A stretch of DNA of 64,000 nt, from NCBI RefSeq assembly GCF_000834055.1, contig NZ_JXSQ01000001.1:186001-250000 (forward strand), written 5' to 3'. Under the pieces are notes generated by a model, which saw nothing but the letters and a program-made list of their open reading frames with translations, searched no databases and was not told the origin of the DNA. Of the stretch, positions 27,081 through 36,397 are shown piece by piece (the first letter of the stretch is position 1; every line of letters starts with the position of its first letter). A program made the position numbers and the translations under genes. This DNA is from Leucobacter komagatae. Lineage in GTDB: Bacteria; Actinomycetota; Actinomycetes; Actinomycetales; Microbacteriaceae.

Positions 27081-30000
27081 CTAACGGAAGTCCCGTGACG
27101 CGATAGCCTGCGGCGCAGGAAGTGGCTCGAAGCCGTGCGCGATGACGTTGAACACGCCCTCAGGGGAGCGGTCTGCAACTCCACGCACGATGAGCGCTGG
27201 GGAGGACTGGGCGACGAATCTGTGTGTCTGCCACACCTTCGCCCAAACGACGATGTTGACCGTGCCGCTCTCGTCCTCGAGGGTGAGGAAGGTGACACCG
27301 GCAGCGGTTCCCGGCCGCTGCCGGTGTGTGACGAGTCCCGCGACTTCGATGGTTGAACCGTTGGGGGAGTTCCTTGCGAGGTCTGAGCGGGCGATGCGTC
27401 GGGCGTCGAGCTGTTCCCTGAGGAGCGCGAGCGGGTGGGTGCCCGTCGCAACGCCCGTCGTCCAGAGATCAAGCGAGGTTTGCTCGGCATCGGTGAGTAG
27501 CGGGAGTAGTGGTGGCTGCACGTGCACCGCGATGCCCGGGAGAAAACGGTCGCGGTTCTCAGACGCCGGTCCCGCGCCCCAGAGCGCTTCGCGCCGGCTC
27601 ATTCCAAGCCCAGTGCACGCCCCGGAAGATGCGAGCGCCTCAAGCTGTTCACGGTCGAGATCCGCGCGCCGCGCAAGGTCCGCGAGGTCAGCAAACGGGC
27701 CCGCTGCGCGTGCGGCGACGATGCGTTCAGCGACCCGCTCCCCGATACCGCGCACCTCGGCAAGTCCGAGTCGCACGGCGAACCGCCCGTCACGGCGATG
27801 CTTGCCGCTCGTGTCAGGCGCCGTCTCGTCGAACGGCCCGACCGGCGGGTGCGTTCGCGCTGCGCAGGCTGGGATGCCCGTTGGCGAAGCCGGGTGCGCG
27901 TGCTGGTCAGCCGCGTGAGCTGCGTTGCCTCCGCTGGTCTCGACTCCCGCGTGCACAGCCGAGAACTGCACATCGGGTGGCAGCACCTCAACACCGTGCC
28001 GCTTCGCGTCCTCGGCGAGGCTGCGCGCCGAATAGAAGCCCATCGGCTGCGACTGCAAGAGCCCGGCGAGAAACACCGCGGGGTAGTGCAGCTTCAACCA
28101 AGAGCTCACGTACACGATGAGCGCGAAGCTGATCGAGTGGCTCTCGGCGAAACCGAAGTCGGCGAACGACTCGAGCTGCGTGTACACGAGCTGCGCCTGC
28201 TCGCCTTCGATGCCGTTCTCGCGCATCCCAGCGAAGATCTTCTCGCGCAGCGAATCCATGCGCTCCTTGCCGCGCTTTGACCCCATCGACCGGCGCAGCA
28301 GGTCAGCGTCCTCGCCCGTGCAACCGCCGACGGTCGTCGCGATCTGCATGAGCTGTTCCTGGAAGAGCGGGATCCCGAGCGTCCGCGCGAGCACTGGCTC
28401 GAGGCTCGGGTGCGAGTACGTGATCTCCTCTTTGCCCGCTCGGCGCCTGAGATACGGGTGCACCGCGCCGCCCTGGATCGGCCCCGGCCTGATGAGCGCG
28501 ATCTCGATGACGAGGTCGTAGAAGCAGCGCGGCCTGAGCCGTGGCAGCGTGTTGAGCTGTGCGCGGCTCTCGACCTGGAAGACGCCGATCGCGTCGCCGC
28601 GGCAGAGCATGTCGTAGACCCCGGCTTCCTCCTTCGGGATCGAGTCGAACGTCCACTCTTCGCCCGTCGCAGCAGCGACCATGCGGAGCGTCTTGTCGAT
28701 CGCGCTGAGCATGCCGAGGCCGAGCAGGTCGAACTTCACGAGCCGCATCGCCGCGCAGTCGTCCTTGTCCCACTGCAGCACGGTGCGGCCGTCCATGCGG
28801 GCGTGCTCAATCGGGCAGACCTCGCCGACCGGTCGCTCCGTGAGCACCATGCCGCCCGAGTGGATCCCGAGGTGTCTCGGCGCGCCCTTGAGTTCGCCGG
28901 CGAGCCGCAGCACTGGCTCGGGGATCGCGGCGTAGGGGGAGCCTGGGTCGTCGCTCGGAGTGTTGCCTGGTTTGCCGGCCCGGCCTCTGCTCTTCGCGCG
29001 GGCTCGGCCGGAGTCGCGCGCGTTCCCGCTCTTATGGACCGGAGCAGGCTCGGGCGGTGCTCCTTGCCCGTGCGCTGCGCCCGCATGCGCGCCTAGTGCG
29101 TCACCGCTCGCATGCGCGTCTAGCGCATTCCCGCCCGCCGTGCTGCCGCCCTGCGCAGCATCGGAGGCAGCTGGCATGGTGCCGCTGCCAGCCGGCCCGG
29201 CCGCCTCGGGGAAGTCGTCGTGGTGGCTGATGCTGCCCGTCCATGCTCGCTGCTCCGCGGGGCTGTAGCCAAGCGCCTTCGCTGCATCCCTGATCGCGGC
29301 CTTCGGGCGGTACGTGATGACGTTCGCGACCTGCGCCGCGTTTCGCCTGCCGTACTTCTCGTAGACGTACTGGATGATTTCCTCGCGCCGCTCCGAGTCG
29401 AAGTCGACGTCGATGTCCGGTTCCTCCTCGCGCAGGCTCGACAGGAACCGCTCAAACGGCAGCCCGTAGAAGATCGAGTCGACCGAGGTGACTTTTAAGA
29501 GGTAGCAGACCGCCGAATTTGCGGCGGATCCGCGCCCCTGGCACAGGATCCCGCGGGCGCGCGCCTCACGCACAATGTCGTGCACGATGAGGAAGTATCC
29601 GGGGAAGTCGAGCTGTTCGATGACGTCGAGCTCGCGCTCGATCCGCTCACGCCGCGGCCCGTCCAATGTTTCGGGTCCTGCCCCATAGCGTTCCCGCGCG
29701 CCGTCCCATACGAGCTGGCGCAGCCAGCTCATTTGTGTGTGCCCCGCGGGAAGGTCGAGCTTCGGGAGCCGCGGTGTCGCCTCCCTGAGCGGGAACGCGA
29801 GCTCTCGCGCGAGCGGAACGGTGCGGGCGACAGCGCCAGGGAAGCTGGCGAAATGGCGGAGCATCGCCTTGGGGCTTCGCAGGTACGAGGCGCCGCTCGC
29901 CTGCAGATGCGGATCGAGCTCAGCGAGGCTGCGCCTGGCGCGGATCGCGGACATCGCCTCCGCGGTGCGGGTCTCTGGCCTGGTCGCGGCGTGGATCGCC

Positions 30001-30728
30001 CCCGTTGCGAGCGTTGGTAGCCCAGCGTCGCCCGCGAGCGTGGCGAGCAACTCGTTGCGTGCGTCATCGCCTGGGTGCCCGTGGTGTGTGAGTTCGACGA
30101 AGACGTTGTCCTTCCCGAACAGTGCGGTGAGACGGTCAAGCTCGGCGCTGGCTGCGCCGTACCCGAGGAGGCCGCCGCCCTGCCAGCCGGATGCCGCAGC
30201 GCTCAGCGTAGCCGCGTCGCCGCCGTGCGCGTCGCGCTCGAGCGCCCGCCGCACGGCGCCCTTGCGGCAGCCAGTGAGGATCACCCAGTCGCCGTCAGCG
30301 GCAGCCGCGAGCTCCTCAATGTCGTAGACGGGCCGCCCCTTTTCACCGCCTGCGAGCTGTGCCTCGGTGATTGCCGCGGCGAGCCGATGGTACCCGGTTG
30401 CGCCCCTCGCGAGTGCGAGGAGGTGTGTGCCTGCAGGATCCGCTGCGCCTAACTGTGGTGCGTCGAGCCCGAGCGTGAGCTCCGCACCGTACACGGTGAG
30501 GAATTCGGGCGCTGAGAGCGCGGCCTCCGCGAAGCGCGGCGCACCGTAGAACCCGTCGTGATCGGTGAGCGCGAGGCCAGCGAGCCCGAGCCTGCGCGCC
30601 TCGGTCACGAGCTGCTCGGGGGAGGAAGACCCGTCAAGGAAGCTGTAGTGGGAGTGCGCGTGCAGCTCAGCGTACGCGGGCTCTTCCGCCCCCGGAGCGG
30701 CCTGGGCGCTTGTCTGCGGCTCAGTCAT
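27081..30728 (-). CDS. dnaE2: Error-prone DNA polymerase III alpha subunit DnaE2
   Basis: A 1215-residue SOS translesion polymerase. The ATG at 30728 overlaps the imuB stop. The PHP domain begins at AELHAHSHYSFLDG; the polymerase active site has EEPDIDVDFDSERREEI near residue 436, preceded by CQGRGSAANSAVCYL; an OB domain lies near the C-terminus. It is longer than typical DnaE2 because of two Ala/Gly/His/Pro-rich insertions, about residues 510-597 (between the palm and RLAGELKGAPRHLGIHSGG) and about 921-977. With ImuA and ImuB it forms the actinobacterial mutasome, under the LexA box upstream of imuA. Confidence 0.93.
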   Translation of the reverse strand: MTEPQTSAQAAPGAEEPAYAELHAHSHYSFLDGSSSPEQLVTEARRLGLAGLALTDHDGFYGAPRFAEAALSAPEFLTVYGAELTLGLDAPQLGAADPAGTHLLALARGATGYHRLAAAITEAQLAGGEKGRPVYDIEELAAAADGDWVILTGCRKGAVRRALERDAHGGDAATLSAAASGWQGGGLLGYGAASAELDRLTALFGKDNVFVELTHHGHPGDDARNELLATLAGDAGLPTLATGAIHAATRPETRTAEAMSAIRARRSLAELDPHLQASGASYLRSPKAMLRHFASFPGAVARTVPLARELAFPLREATPRLPKLDLPAGHTQMSWLRQLVWDGARERYGAGPETLDGPRRERIERELDVIEQLDFPGYFLIVHDIVREARARGILCQGRGSAANSAVCYLLKVTSVDSIFYGLPFERFLSSLREEEPDIDVDFDSERREEIIQYVYEKYGRRNAAQVANVITYRPKAAIRDAAKALGYSPAEQRAWTGSISHHDDFPEAAGPAGSGTMPAASDAAQGGSTAGGNALDAHASGDALGAHAGAAHGQGAPPEPAPVHKSGNARDSGRARAKSRGRAGKPGNTPSDDPGSPYAAIPEPVLRLAGELKGAPRHLGIHSGGMVLTERPVGEVCPIEHARMDGRTVLQWDKDDCAAMRLVKFDLLGLGMLSAIDKTLRMVAAATGEEWTFDSIPKEEAGVYDMLCRGDAIGVFQVESRAQLNTLPRLRPRCFYDLVIEIALIRPGPIQGGAVHPYLRRRAGKEEITYSHPSLEPVLARTLGIPLFQEQLMQIATTVGGCTGEDADLLRRSMGSKRGKERMDSLREKIFAGMRENGIEGEQAQLVYTQLESFADFGFAESHSISFALIVYVSSWLKLHYPAVFLAGLLQSQPMGFYSARSLAEDAKRHGVEVLPPDVQFSAVHAGVETSGGNAAHAADQHAHPASPTGIPACAARTHPPVGPFDETAPDTSGKHRRDGRFAVRLGLAEVRGIGERVAERIVAARAAGPFADLADLARRADLDREQLEALASSGACTGLGMSRREALWGAGPASENRDRFLPGIAVHVQPPLLPLLTDAEQTSLDLWTTGVATGTHPLALLREQLDARRIARSDLARNSPNGSTIEVAGLVTHRQRPGTAAGVTFLTLEDESGTVNIVVWAKVWQTHRFVAQSSPALIVRGVADRSPEGVFNVIAHGFEPLPAPQAIASRDFR

Positions 30729-32208
30729 AGCGGCCCTCCGCAAACCAGCTGGCGGCGGCCCCAGCCAGCTCCCCCTCACGGATTCGAGCAAGCAGCAGCC
30801 AGCTCTCGCCCGTATCGAGCTCAACCTGCACACGAAAGCGCTCTGGCCTGCCGTCCCACCAACGTTCGCGAATTGGCCAGGGCTTCGACCACCCACGCAC
30901 CACACCGGGGGTGGGCTGCGCCTCAACCCTCAGCGTGTGCGGTGTTGCGGCGAGCAACTCGTCCGTGTCGACGCCAACGACCGCGCCGCTCGCATCGAGA
31001 AGCTGCGCCCGCAGCGGGGGCGCGAACACGAGAGTCGGCGTTGGGGTATCGAGCGCACCAGGCCACGGCCCAGGAGCGCGTTCGCGTCGCGGGGCCGACC
31101 CCCAATGCGTGAAGCGCTGCCGCTCGAGCAACAACCGGCCACCGTCCAGCGACACCGTGCCGACACCGCCAGGCCCCAGGAGCCCCTGCGCGCGGCTGAG
31201 GTGGTGGTGGACACGTTCGTCCGGTCCGCTGGTCCACAACCCCGGCTCGTGCGACGCAGTGCGGTCCGTCAACACCGGCGCGATCCGCACCGCAGCGATC
31301 CCGGCACCAGCCCGCTCCTCACCGCCCCCGGAAGTGAGCCCAGCGACGAGGCTCTCTGACTGCCAACGGAGCCGTGCGAGTGTGTCCTGCGGGGAGAAGA
31401 ACCGTGGGTGCGCCCAGTCGCGTTCGTGCCGCACACCGATGTCGTCGGTGAGGGTTACTCGCAGCGATGTGCACACGAGCCGTTCCTCGGTGAGCGCGCC
31501 AATGAACCGCTCTGCGAGTGAGCTGCACGCGAACGCGAGCTGTTCGGTCCCAGCGATCGGGGGCTCGAAATCAAGGCCGAGCGAAAAATCACGCTCCGCC
31601 TGCTGGGCGCGGATCGGCTCCCCGCGTTCCGCATCCTCACCGTTCGCGTGCCGGTGCGCGAGCACCCCCGCCGGCCCGAAACGGGCCCGAACGGCATCCT
31701 CCGGGAGCGCGGCAAATGCGCCGAGCGTGTAGATCCCGAGCCCAGGGAGCAGCTCAGCGAGGCGTTCGTCCGTGCCGACCGCGACGGGGAGATTGCTGAG
31801 AAAAGCGGCGGATCCACCAGGCGCAATGATCCGCACGCCATCACTGGGTGCAGGGGCTGCGCTCGCCGCCTGCTCAGCGGCGAACCGGCCGTCAGCGATC
31901 CCGACGCGCGCGACACCGAGCCCCTCAGCGAGCGCAAAGTCGAGTAACGCGTCCGCAACCTCGCGCTCGCCGCCGTAGTAGCGCGCAGGCCCGCGCGCCC
32001 GCATCGCGACGAGCCCGGGACGAATCCTCTCGATCTCTGGCACGAGCTCGGTGAGTTTTGCGAACACCGGGGCGAAATCCGGCGGTTCCTGCTCATCGGG
32101 ATTCTGGGCCGCGCCGCCCCGCCGGGCGTTCCCGCCCCGTGCGTCGCCGGCCGTGCGTTCGCGTGGCCACTCGACGAGGTGGAGAGCAATGACGCGTTGC
32201 GGTGGCAT
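30721..32208 (-). CDS. imuB: Y-family polymerase-like mutasome protein ImuB
   Basis: A 495-residue protein, ATG at 32208 (a GTG lies one codon earlier), three bases after the imuA stop. It has the Y-family polymerase fold but the N-terminal metal-binding Asp is not present: the position of IDMDAFFA in active enzymes reads VIALHLVEW. As in other ImuB proteins it should act as the clamp-binding adaptor, not a polymerase. The C-terminal ESWLLLARIREGELAG and WFAEGRYD segments are typical. An Ala/Gly/Arg/Asn-rich insert follows the first strand. It overlaps dnaE2 by eight bases. Confidence 0.88.
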   Translation of the reverse strand: MPPQRVIALHLVEWPRERTAGDARGGNARRGGAAQNPDEQEPPDFAPVFAKLTELVPEIERIRPGLVAMRARGPARYYGGEREVADALLDFALAEGLGVARVGIADGRFAAEQAASAAPAPSDGVRIIAPGGSAAFLSNLPVAVGTDERLAELLPGLGIYTLGAFAALPEDAVRARFGPAGVLAHRHANGEDAERGEPIRAQQAERDFSLGLDFEPPIAGTEQLAFACSSLAERFIGALTEERLVCTSLRVTLTDDIGVRHERDWAHPRFFSPQDTLARLRWQSESLVAGLTSGGGEERAGAGIAAVRIAPVLTDRTASHEPGLWTSGPDERVHHHLSRAQGLLGPGGVGTVSLDGGRLLLERQRFTHWGSAPRRERAPGPWPGALDTPTPTLVFAPPLRAQLLDASGAVVGVDTDELLAATPHTLRVEAQPTPGVVRGWSKPWPIRERWWDGRPERFRVQVELDTGESWLLLARIREGELAGAAASWFAEGRYD

Positions 32209-32211
32209 CAC

Positions 32212-32868
32212 TCACACCGCCCTCAGCGTGCGGACGGGTGCTGTCTGGCGGCGATCCACCGTGAGGCAGCCGCGCTCAAAGCGGACCGAATGTCGCTTCG
32301 TGCCGCGCCGGTCTTCCGACTGCACCGTAAGCTCGCGTGTGGCGAGCGCCCCGTTACCTGCTCCGAGACCGGTCCAGCGCGATGACACCACAGTGAGTCT
32401 CGACTCGCTCTTCGCCCACTCGCCGACAACCACCAGCGCTGAGCCGTGCTCACGCAGCCGCGCACCCAGGCGCTCGATGTCGGCGGGGGAGACCCTGGTG
32501 TCGAAACGCGCGACGACGACCGAGAGCGTCTCGCTGAGCGTGCCTGCGAGCGTGAGCGCGTGCCTTCCAGGCTCGGGGATGAGCACACACCTATCGAGCG
32601 CGATGCCGAGCGACACGGCCGCCTCCGCACCAAACGCGGGGCACCCGAGCACCCCGCACCACGCGCCGCCCCTCGACGCCTCGGCAAGAAAAGCGAGCGC
32701 CAATTGCCATGAGCCCTGAACCGAATACGCTGAGCCAGCGCGAAGCGCACCCCCGGGCAACAGTGCACCGAGCCCCGGAGCTGTTGGGAGGGCGCGCTCG
32801 TCGATCCGCAGCGGCTGCATCTCGGTGATGCGCTGCCGCAGGTCGGGAATCGAAGCGGCGGAACTCAT
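32212..32868 (-). CDS. imuA: Mutasome accessory protein ImuA (RecA-like)
   Basis: A 218-residue protein starting MSSAASIPDLRQRITEMQP. An ATG six codons earlier (32886) lies inside the LexA box and would place the operator within the coding region, so the ATG at 32868 is preferred. It has a RecA/SulA-like core without a clear Walker A motif (PGLGALLPGGALRAGSAYSV). It is the first gene of imuA-imuB-dnaE2 and is predicted to support SOS mutagenesis by DnaE2. Confidence 0.8.
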   Translation of the reverse strand: MSSAASIPDLRQRITEMQPLRIDERALPTAPGLGALLPGGALRAGSAYSVQGSWQLALAFLAEASRGGAWCGVLGCPAFGAEAAVSLGIALDRCVLIPEPGRHALTLAGTLSETLSVVVARFDTRVSPADIERLGARLREHGSALVVVGEWAKSESRLTVVSSRWTGLGAGNGALATRELTVQSEDRRGTKRHSVRFERGCLTVDRRQTAPVRTLRAV

Positions 32869-32878
32869 GCGACCATGT

Positions 32879-32894
32879 TCGAACATATGTTCGA
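32879..32894 (-). promoter_or_regulatory. LexA-binding SOS box upstream of the mutasome operon
   Basis: TCGAACATATGTTCGA is an exact match to the actinobacterial and Gram-positive LexA consensus (CGAACnnnnGTTCG), a 16-base perfect palindrome. It lies 11 bases upstream of the chosen imuA start, so the mutasome operon should be directly LexA-repressed. A partly overlapping TGTTCGAACA sits on its left side. Confidence 0.92.
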
Positions 32895-32954
32895 ATACGT
32901 CAAGCTGGACACGGTGGTGCCCGCGTGTCGGCGAAGCGGCATAGGATGGGGGTG

Positions 32955-33278
32955 ATGAATGAGGACGATCTTGAGGATTACGAACGCGAAGCCGAGCTGG
33001 CGCTGTTTCGCGAATATCGCGATATCGCGAGTCAGTTCCGCTACGTAGTCGAGACCGAGCGCCGGTTCTACCTCGCCAACGAGGTGGATCTGAAGCGCAA
33101 TGACGCCGGAAATGACTTCTACTTCGAGCTCACGATGAGCGACGTGTGGGTGTGGGACGTGTACCGCTCCGACCGGTTCGTGAAGTCCGTGCGCGTGCTC
33201 ACGTTCAAGGACGTGAACGTCGAGGAGCTGTCTGCCCGCGAGTTTAAGCTGCCGCAGGAACTCTCGATCGACGAGTAG
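32955..33278 (+). CDS. DUF2469 family protein
   Basis: A 107-residue protein. The ATG at 32955 gives the family's usual start MNEDDLEDYEREAELALFREY; an upstream GTG would add ten atypical residues. FRYVVETERRFYLANEV and VRVLTFKDVNVEEL are strongly conserved in DUF2469, an actinobacterial protein of unknown function normally found in the rnhB-yraN-comM-dprA-xerC neighbourhood. Here that neighbourhood is rearranged, with dprA and xerC on the other strand 2-4 kb away. Confidence 0.9.
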   Translation: MNEDDLEDYEREAELALFREYRDIASQFRYVVETERRFYLANEVDLKRNDAGNDFYFELTMSDVWVWDVYRSDRFVKSVRVLTFKDVNVEELSAREFKLPQELSIDE

Positions 33279-33442
33279 GCAATGCGGCTGCACGCTGGGT
33301 GACCGTGGCCTGACGGGCTCGGGGAGCCCACACGGGCCCTGAGCGTTCTCCACACCCCGAATGCGTGGCGCGGGAGAGCCTAACTTCCCACACCGCGCAC
33401 CGTCTTCCCGAGGCGCAATGCGCAGCGTCGCAGACTGGGGTG

Positions 33443-34066
33443 ATGGCACCATCACCCTCGTACTCGCCGCCCAGGGGTCGCTCGTTCCAACGCGCCCTCG
33501 CAGTAGTCCTGACGTTTTGGGCAGCTGCCGCCCTATCTGCTGCCCCCGCCAGCGGCACTGGCCAAGGCAACTCCGTTGAGCTAGCTGTGCCAGCTGTGCC
33601 AGCTGTGCTAGCTGCGCCGGCTCCCCACGCAGCGCCGAGTCGTGACAGTGAATTCTGGCGGCCCCCGCTCGGAGCGCCGCTGCGGGTATCTGGCCCGTAC
33701 CGGCCTCCGCCGACGCCGTACGCGTCTGGGCACAGGGGGATCGATCTGCCGGCTGCTCCCGGTGACCCGGTCGATGCGCCCGTCGCCGGAACCGTGAGCT
33801 TCGTTGGGAAAGTCGCCGACCGTTACGTGCTTTCAGTTCGAGTGAATTCGCGTACGGTCGTGTCGTTCGAGCCCGTCGAGCAACCAGCGGGGGGACTCGC
33901 GGAGGGCGACGAGGTTGTCAGGGGGCAGTCGATTGGTGAGGTTGCTCAGGGTGGCCACTGTCTTGCGGAGTGCCTGCATCTCGGGGTCCGTGTCGACGAT
34001 GAGTATGTGAACCCACTGCAGTACTTTTACGCGCGGCCGGTGTTGTTGCCGTTGGGGTCGGGCTGA
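33443..34066 (+). CDS. M23 family metallopeptidase (secreted or membrane-anchored)
   Basis: A 207-residue protein from the ATG at 33443. Residues 15-40 form a signal peptide or anchor (ALAVVLTFWAAAALSAAPASG). The LytM-type fold is seen in SGHRGIDLPAAPGDPVDAPV (zinc-binding HxxxD), GTVSFVGKVADRYVLSV and LHLGVR (HxG-like second zinc motif), ending in YVNPLQYF. Such enzymes cut or bind peptidoglycan cross-bridges. The chromosomal order M23-xerC-dprA is typical of related actinobacteria. Its 3' end overlaps the convergent TetR gene by 40 bases. Confidence 0.85.
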   Translation: MAPSPSYSPPRGRSFQRALAVVLTFWAAAALSAAPASGTGQGNSVELAVPAVPAVLAAPAPHAAPSRDSEFWRPPLGAPLRVSGPYRPPPTPYASGHRGIDLPAAPGDPVDAPVAGTVSFVGKVADRYVLSVRVNSRTVVSFEPVEQPAGGLAEGDEVVRGQSIGEVAQGGHCLAECLHLGVRVDDEYVNPLQYFYARPVLLPLGSG

Positions 34067-34650
34067 GCAGTGTCGGGAGATAGCCCGAGGAGTCGGAGCT
34101 GAAGGCCAATGCCATCAGCAACGGTGATGCCAGCTGAGCCTGAAACGTGCTTCATGCCGTCGAGCGTTGCGAGGAGGAGTGTGGCGACGTGTTCTGGGGT
34201 GGTGTCTGCGAGGGGCAGGCTGATCTCGCCCCTGGACTCGGCGTCCCGCAGCGTGTCGGCTAGCCTGGCGGTTAGGTCTTCCCTCGCCTGTTTCACGACA
34301 TCACCAACGAGCTCGATGCTGGCGTCGAAGAGCTCTGAGCCGTGGGGGCTGGCCGCGATTTCTGCCATGAGTCCTGAGGAGAACGCCTGTAGTGCTGCGT
34401 GGATTCGTTCGAATGTGCCAGCGGGGGCGACGAGTGCTGCGTCAACGGCGGCCATCGATTGTTGGTGTGCGCGGATCGATCCGGCGCGGAATATGTCCTC
34501 TTTGTTCGAGAACAAGAGGTAGAGAGCGGCCCGAGACATTCCCGCTGCTGACGCGATGTCTTGCATTGAGGTCTTCCGGTAACCGTACTGGCAGAAGACG
34601 GGGAGTGCCGCGTCAAGAATGCGCTCTGACTTCGACTCTAAGTTCCTCAC
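34027..34650 (-). CDS. TetR family transcriptional regulator
   Basis: A 207-residue repressor. The N-terminal helix-turn-helix is canonical: RILDAALPVFCQYGYRKTSM, then DIASAAGMSRAALYLLFSNK (residues about 10-50). The ligand-binding C-terminal half is unassigned. A perfect 14-bp-arm palindrome lies just upstream, between this gene and the divergent NTF2-like gene, so the pair is probably self- and co-regulated. Confidence 0.9.
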   Translation of the reverse strand: MRNLESKSERILDAALPVFCQYGYRKTSMQDIASAAGMSRAALYLLFSNKEDIFRAGSIRAHQQSMAAVDAALVAPAGTFERIHAALQAFSSGLMAEIAASPHGSELFDASIELVGDVVKQAREDLTARLADTLRDAESRGEISLPLADTTPEHVATLLLATLDGMKHVSGSAGITVADGIGLQLRLLGLSPDTAQPDPNGNNTGRA

Positions 34651-34656
34651 GACTCA

Positions 34657-34688
34657 ATATTGACACTTTAGTCATAAAGTGTCAATAT
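34657..34688. promoter_or_regulatory. TetR operator palindrome
   Basis: ATATTGACACTTTA (34657-34670), four bases GTCA, then the exact complement (34675-34688). The AT-rich 32-bp palindrome contains TTGACA on both strands as possible -35 elements, so binding would shut both divergent promoters. Confidence 0.85.
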
Positions 34689-34842
34689 GATCCATCGGGC
34701 CCGCGGCGACGCGTTTGTCTCGCCCCTCGAGGCGTATCGCCCCACCTTTTCGCACGGCCGTGTGGGCGAGGCGGGTCGATGTCGCGCATCCCGCAGCGGT
34801 CGTGCACATTGCCGGCCGAACTCATTCGAATGGAGCTCACAC

Positions 34843-35274
34843 GTGAACACACAACCGGACGGCGCGACTACTGCCGAGAGCGCCCGCTTGGCTGACGATA
34901 TCCGCGCAGCAGAGCGTGCTCGACTTCGCTCGCTCGTGGCAGCTGACATGGACACGGCGGCGAGCTTGCACTCGGAGTCGTTTCAGCTCATCACCCCGAT
35001 TGGTGCGCTGCTTGACAAGACTGAATATCTGGGAGCGGTCGCCTCGGGGCACATTGACTACCTGTTGTGGGAGGCGGGGGAGATCGCAGTGCGTTTCGCG
35101 GGGAGCGCGGCGATCATTCGCTATCGTGCTGACCTGGAAGTCGCTTTCGGGGGACACCGTGTTGCCCGAACACAGTATTGGCACACGGACTCATACGAGC
35201 TCGGCGCTGACGGTTGGCAGGCTGTGTGGTCCCAGGCAACGGCCATCAGTGTGCCCGGTGGGCCAACCGCATAG
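34843..35274 (+). CDS. NTF2-like/SnoaL-like (DUF4440-type) protein
   Basis: A 143-residue protein from the GTG at 34843, eight bases after GGAG. An ATG at 34687 would add 52 unconserved residues and start within the TetR operator, so it is not used. The fold is suggested by AADMDTAASLHSESFQLITPIGALLDKTEYL and by the final beta strands with YWHTDSYELGADGWQAVWSQAT, typical of cone-shaped NTF2-like domains. It may be an enzyme or ligand-binding protein controlled by the divergent TetR protein. The substrate is unknown. Confidence 0.75.
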   Translation: MNTQPDGATTAESARLADDIRAAERARLRSLVAADMDTAASLHSESFQLITPIGALLDKTEYLGAVASGHIDYLLWEAGEIAVRFAGSAAIIRYRADLEVAFGGHRVARTQYWHTDSYELGADGWQAVWSQATAISVPGGPTA

Positions 35275-35338
35275 CGGGTTGCGCACGCTGTAGCTGGAGA
35301 GCTCGCGTATCCGCAGGGGTGTGCTCACCCAGCAGCCG

Positions 35339-36283
35339 TCACGCTCGGGGGTGCGCCTGCTTGTAGGTCGCGGCGAGCCGCTCCATCGAGACGTGCGTGT
35401 ACACCTGCGTGCTTGAGAGGCTCGCGTGGCCGAGCATTTCCTGGACGACGCGGAGGTCGGCGCCGCCGTCGAGCAGGTGCGTCGCCGCGGTGTGCCTGAA
35501 GGTGTGCGGGCCGCTGGGGCCCCCGCCGGGTTCTTGCTCAAGTTCGCGAGCGACGAGCCGGTACACGGCACCCGTGTTCAGGGGCACCCCGTTGCGGTTG
35601 CCGATGAATAGCTTTCCTGTCGCTGGCGGCCGGGGCAGCCCAGCCTGCTCCTCTGTTTCCTGACGCGCAAGCAAGGCATCGCGTGCCCCAGACAGGTAGC
35701 GTTCGAGTGCGCGGCCGGCAGGCGCCCCAAGGGGCACGACGCGCTCCTTGTTGCCCTTGCCGACAACGCGGACGCTGCGCTCTCGCCGGTCAAAGCCGGC
35801 GAGTTCTAGTGAGGTGAGTTCGGAGACGCGTAGCGCTGAGGAGTACAGCAGCTCGAGGACCGCGAGGTCACGGATGTGTTCGGGGTCGCCCGTCGCGGCA
35901 CGTTCGGCGACCCGATCGAGCACGCGTGCCATCTGCTCCTGGGAGAGGACCCGGGGGAGCGCCTTCGGGACGCGAGGCGTACGCAGGCGTGAGGCAGGGT
36001 TACCGGGAACCATGCTGCGCGACTCAAGCCATGACCCAAACGACTTCAGCGTTGCGACGTTCCTGGCAATCGTCGCGGGCGCGAGCTTGCGTTGCTGTCG
36101 CTCCCACAGCCAGGAACGCATGAGCTCGAGGTCGGCGTCCGCGAGGTTGGGGTGCCCCTGCTCCTCAGCAAAACCCGTGAAGTTGGTGAGGTCGCGCCGG
36201 TATGAGCGGATCGTGTGCTCGGAGTAGCCGAACTCGAGACGTGCGGCATCGAGGAACGTGGACACGGCCTCGCTGAGCTTCAT
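35339..36283 (-). CDS. xerC: Tyrosine recombinase XerC
   Basis: A 314-residue site-specific recombinase that resolves chromosome dimers at dif. The catalytic set is complete: R152 (SALRVSEL), K176 (VVGKGNKER), H260 and R263 (HTFRHTAATHL), H286 (MLGHASLS) and Y295 (STQVYTHVS). The N-terminal SAM-like domain spans residues 1-95. The length and the neighbouring dprA mark it as the chromosomal XerC rather than a phage integrase. Confidence 0.9.
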   Translation of the reverse strand: MKLSEAVSTFLDAARLEFGYSEHTIRSYRRDLTNFTGFAEEQGHPNLADADLELMRSWLWERQQRKLAPATIARNVATLKSFGSWLESRSMVPGNPASRLRTPRVPKALPRVLSQEQMARVLDRVAERAATGDPEHIRDLAVLELLYSSALRVSELTSLELAGFDRRERSVRVVGKGNKERVVPLGAPAGRALERYLSGARDALLARQETEEQAGLPRPPATGKLFIGNRNGVPLNTGAVYRLVARELEQEPGGGPSGPHTFRHTAATHLLDGGADLRVVQEMLGHASLSSTQVYTHVSMERLAATYKQAHPRA

Positions 36284-36397
36284 GCCCCCATCTTGGTCGA
36301 AGAAGTGAAATACAGGGTGTCTGAGCGCGGTGGTTCGTGCTTTTCCCGGCTGGCTACGAGCTGCGTATGCGGCTCACAGTCACGGCTTCACGTGGAA

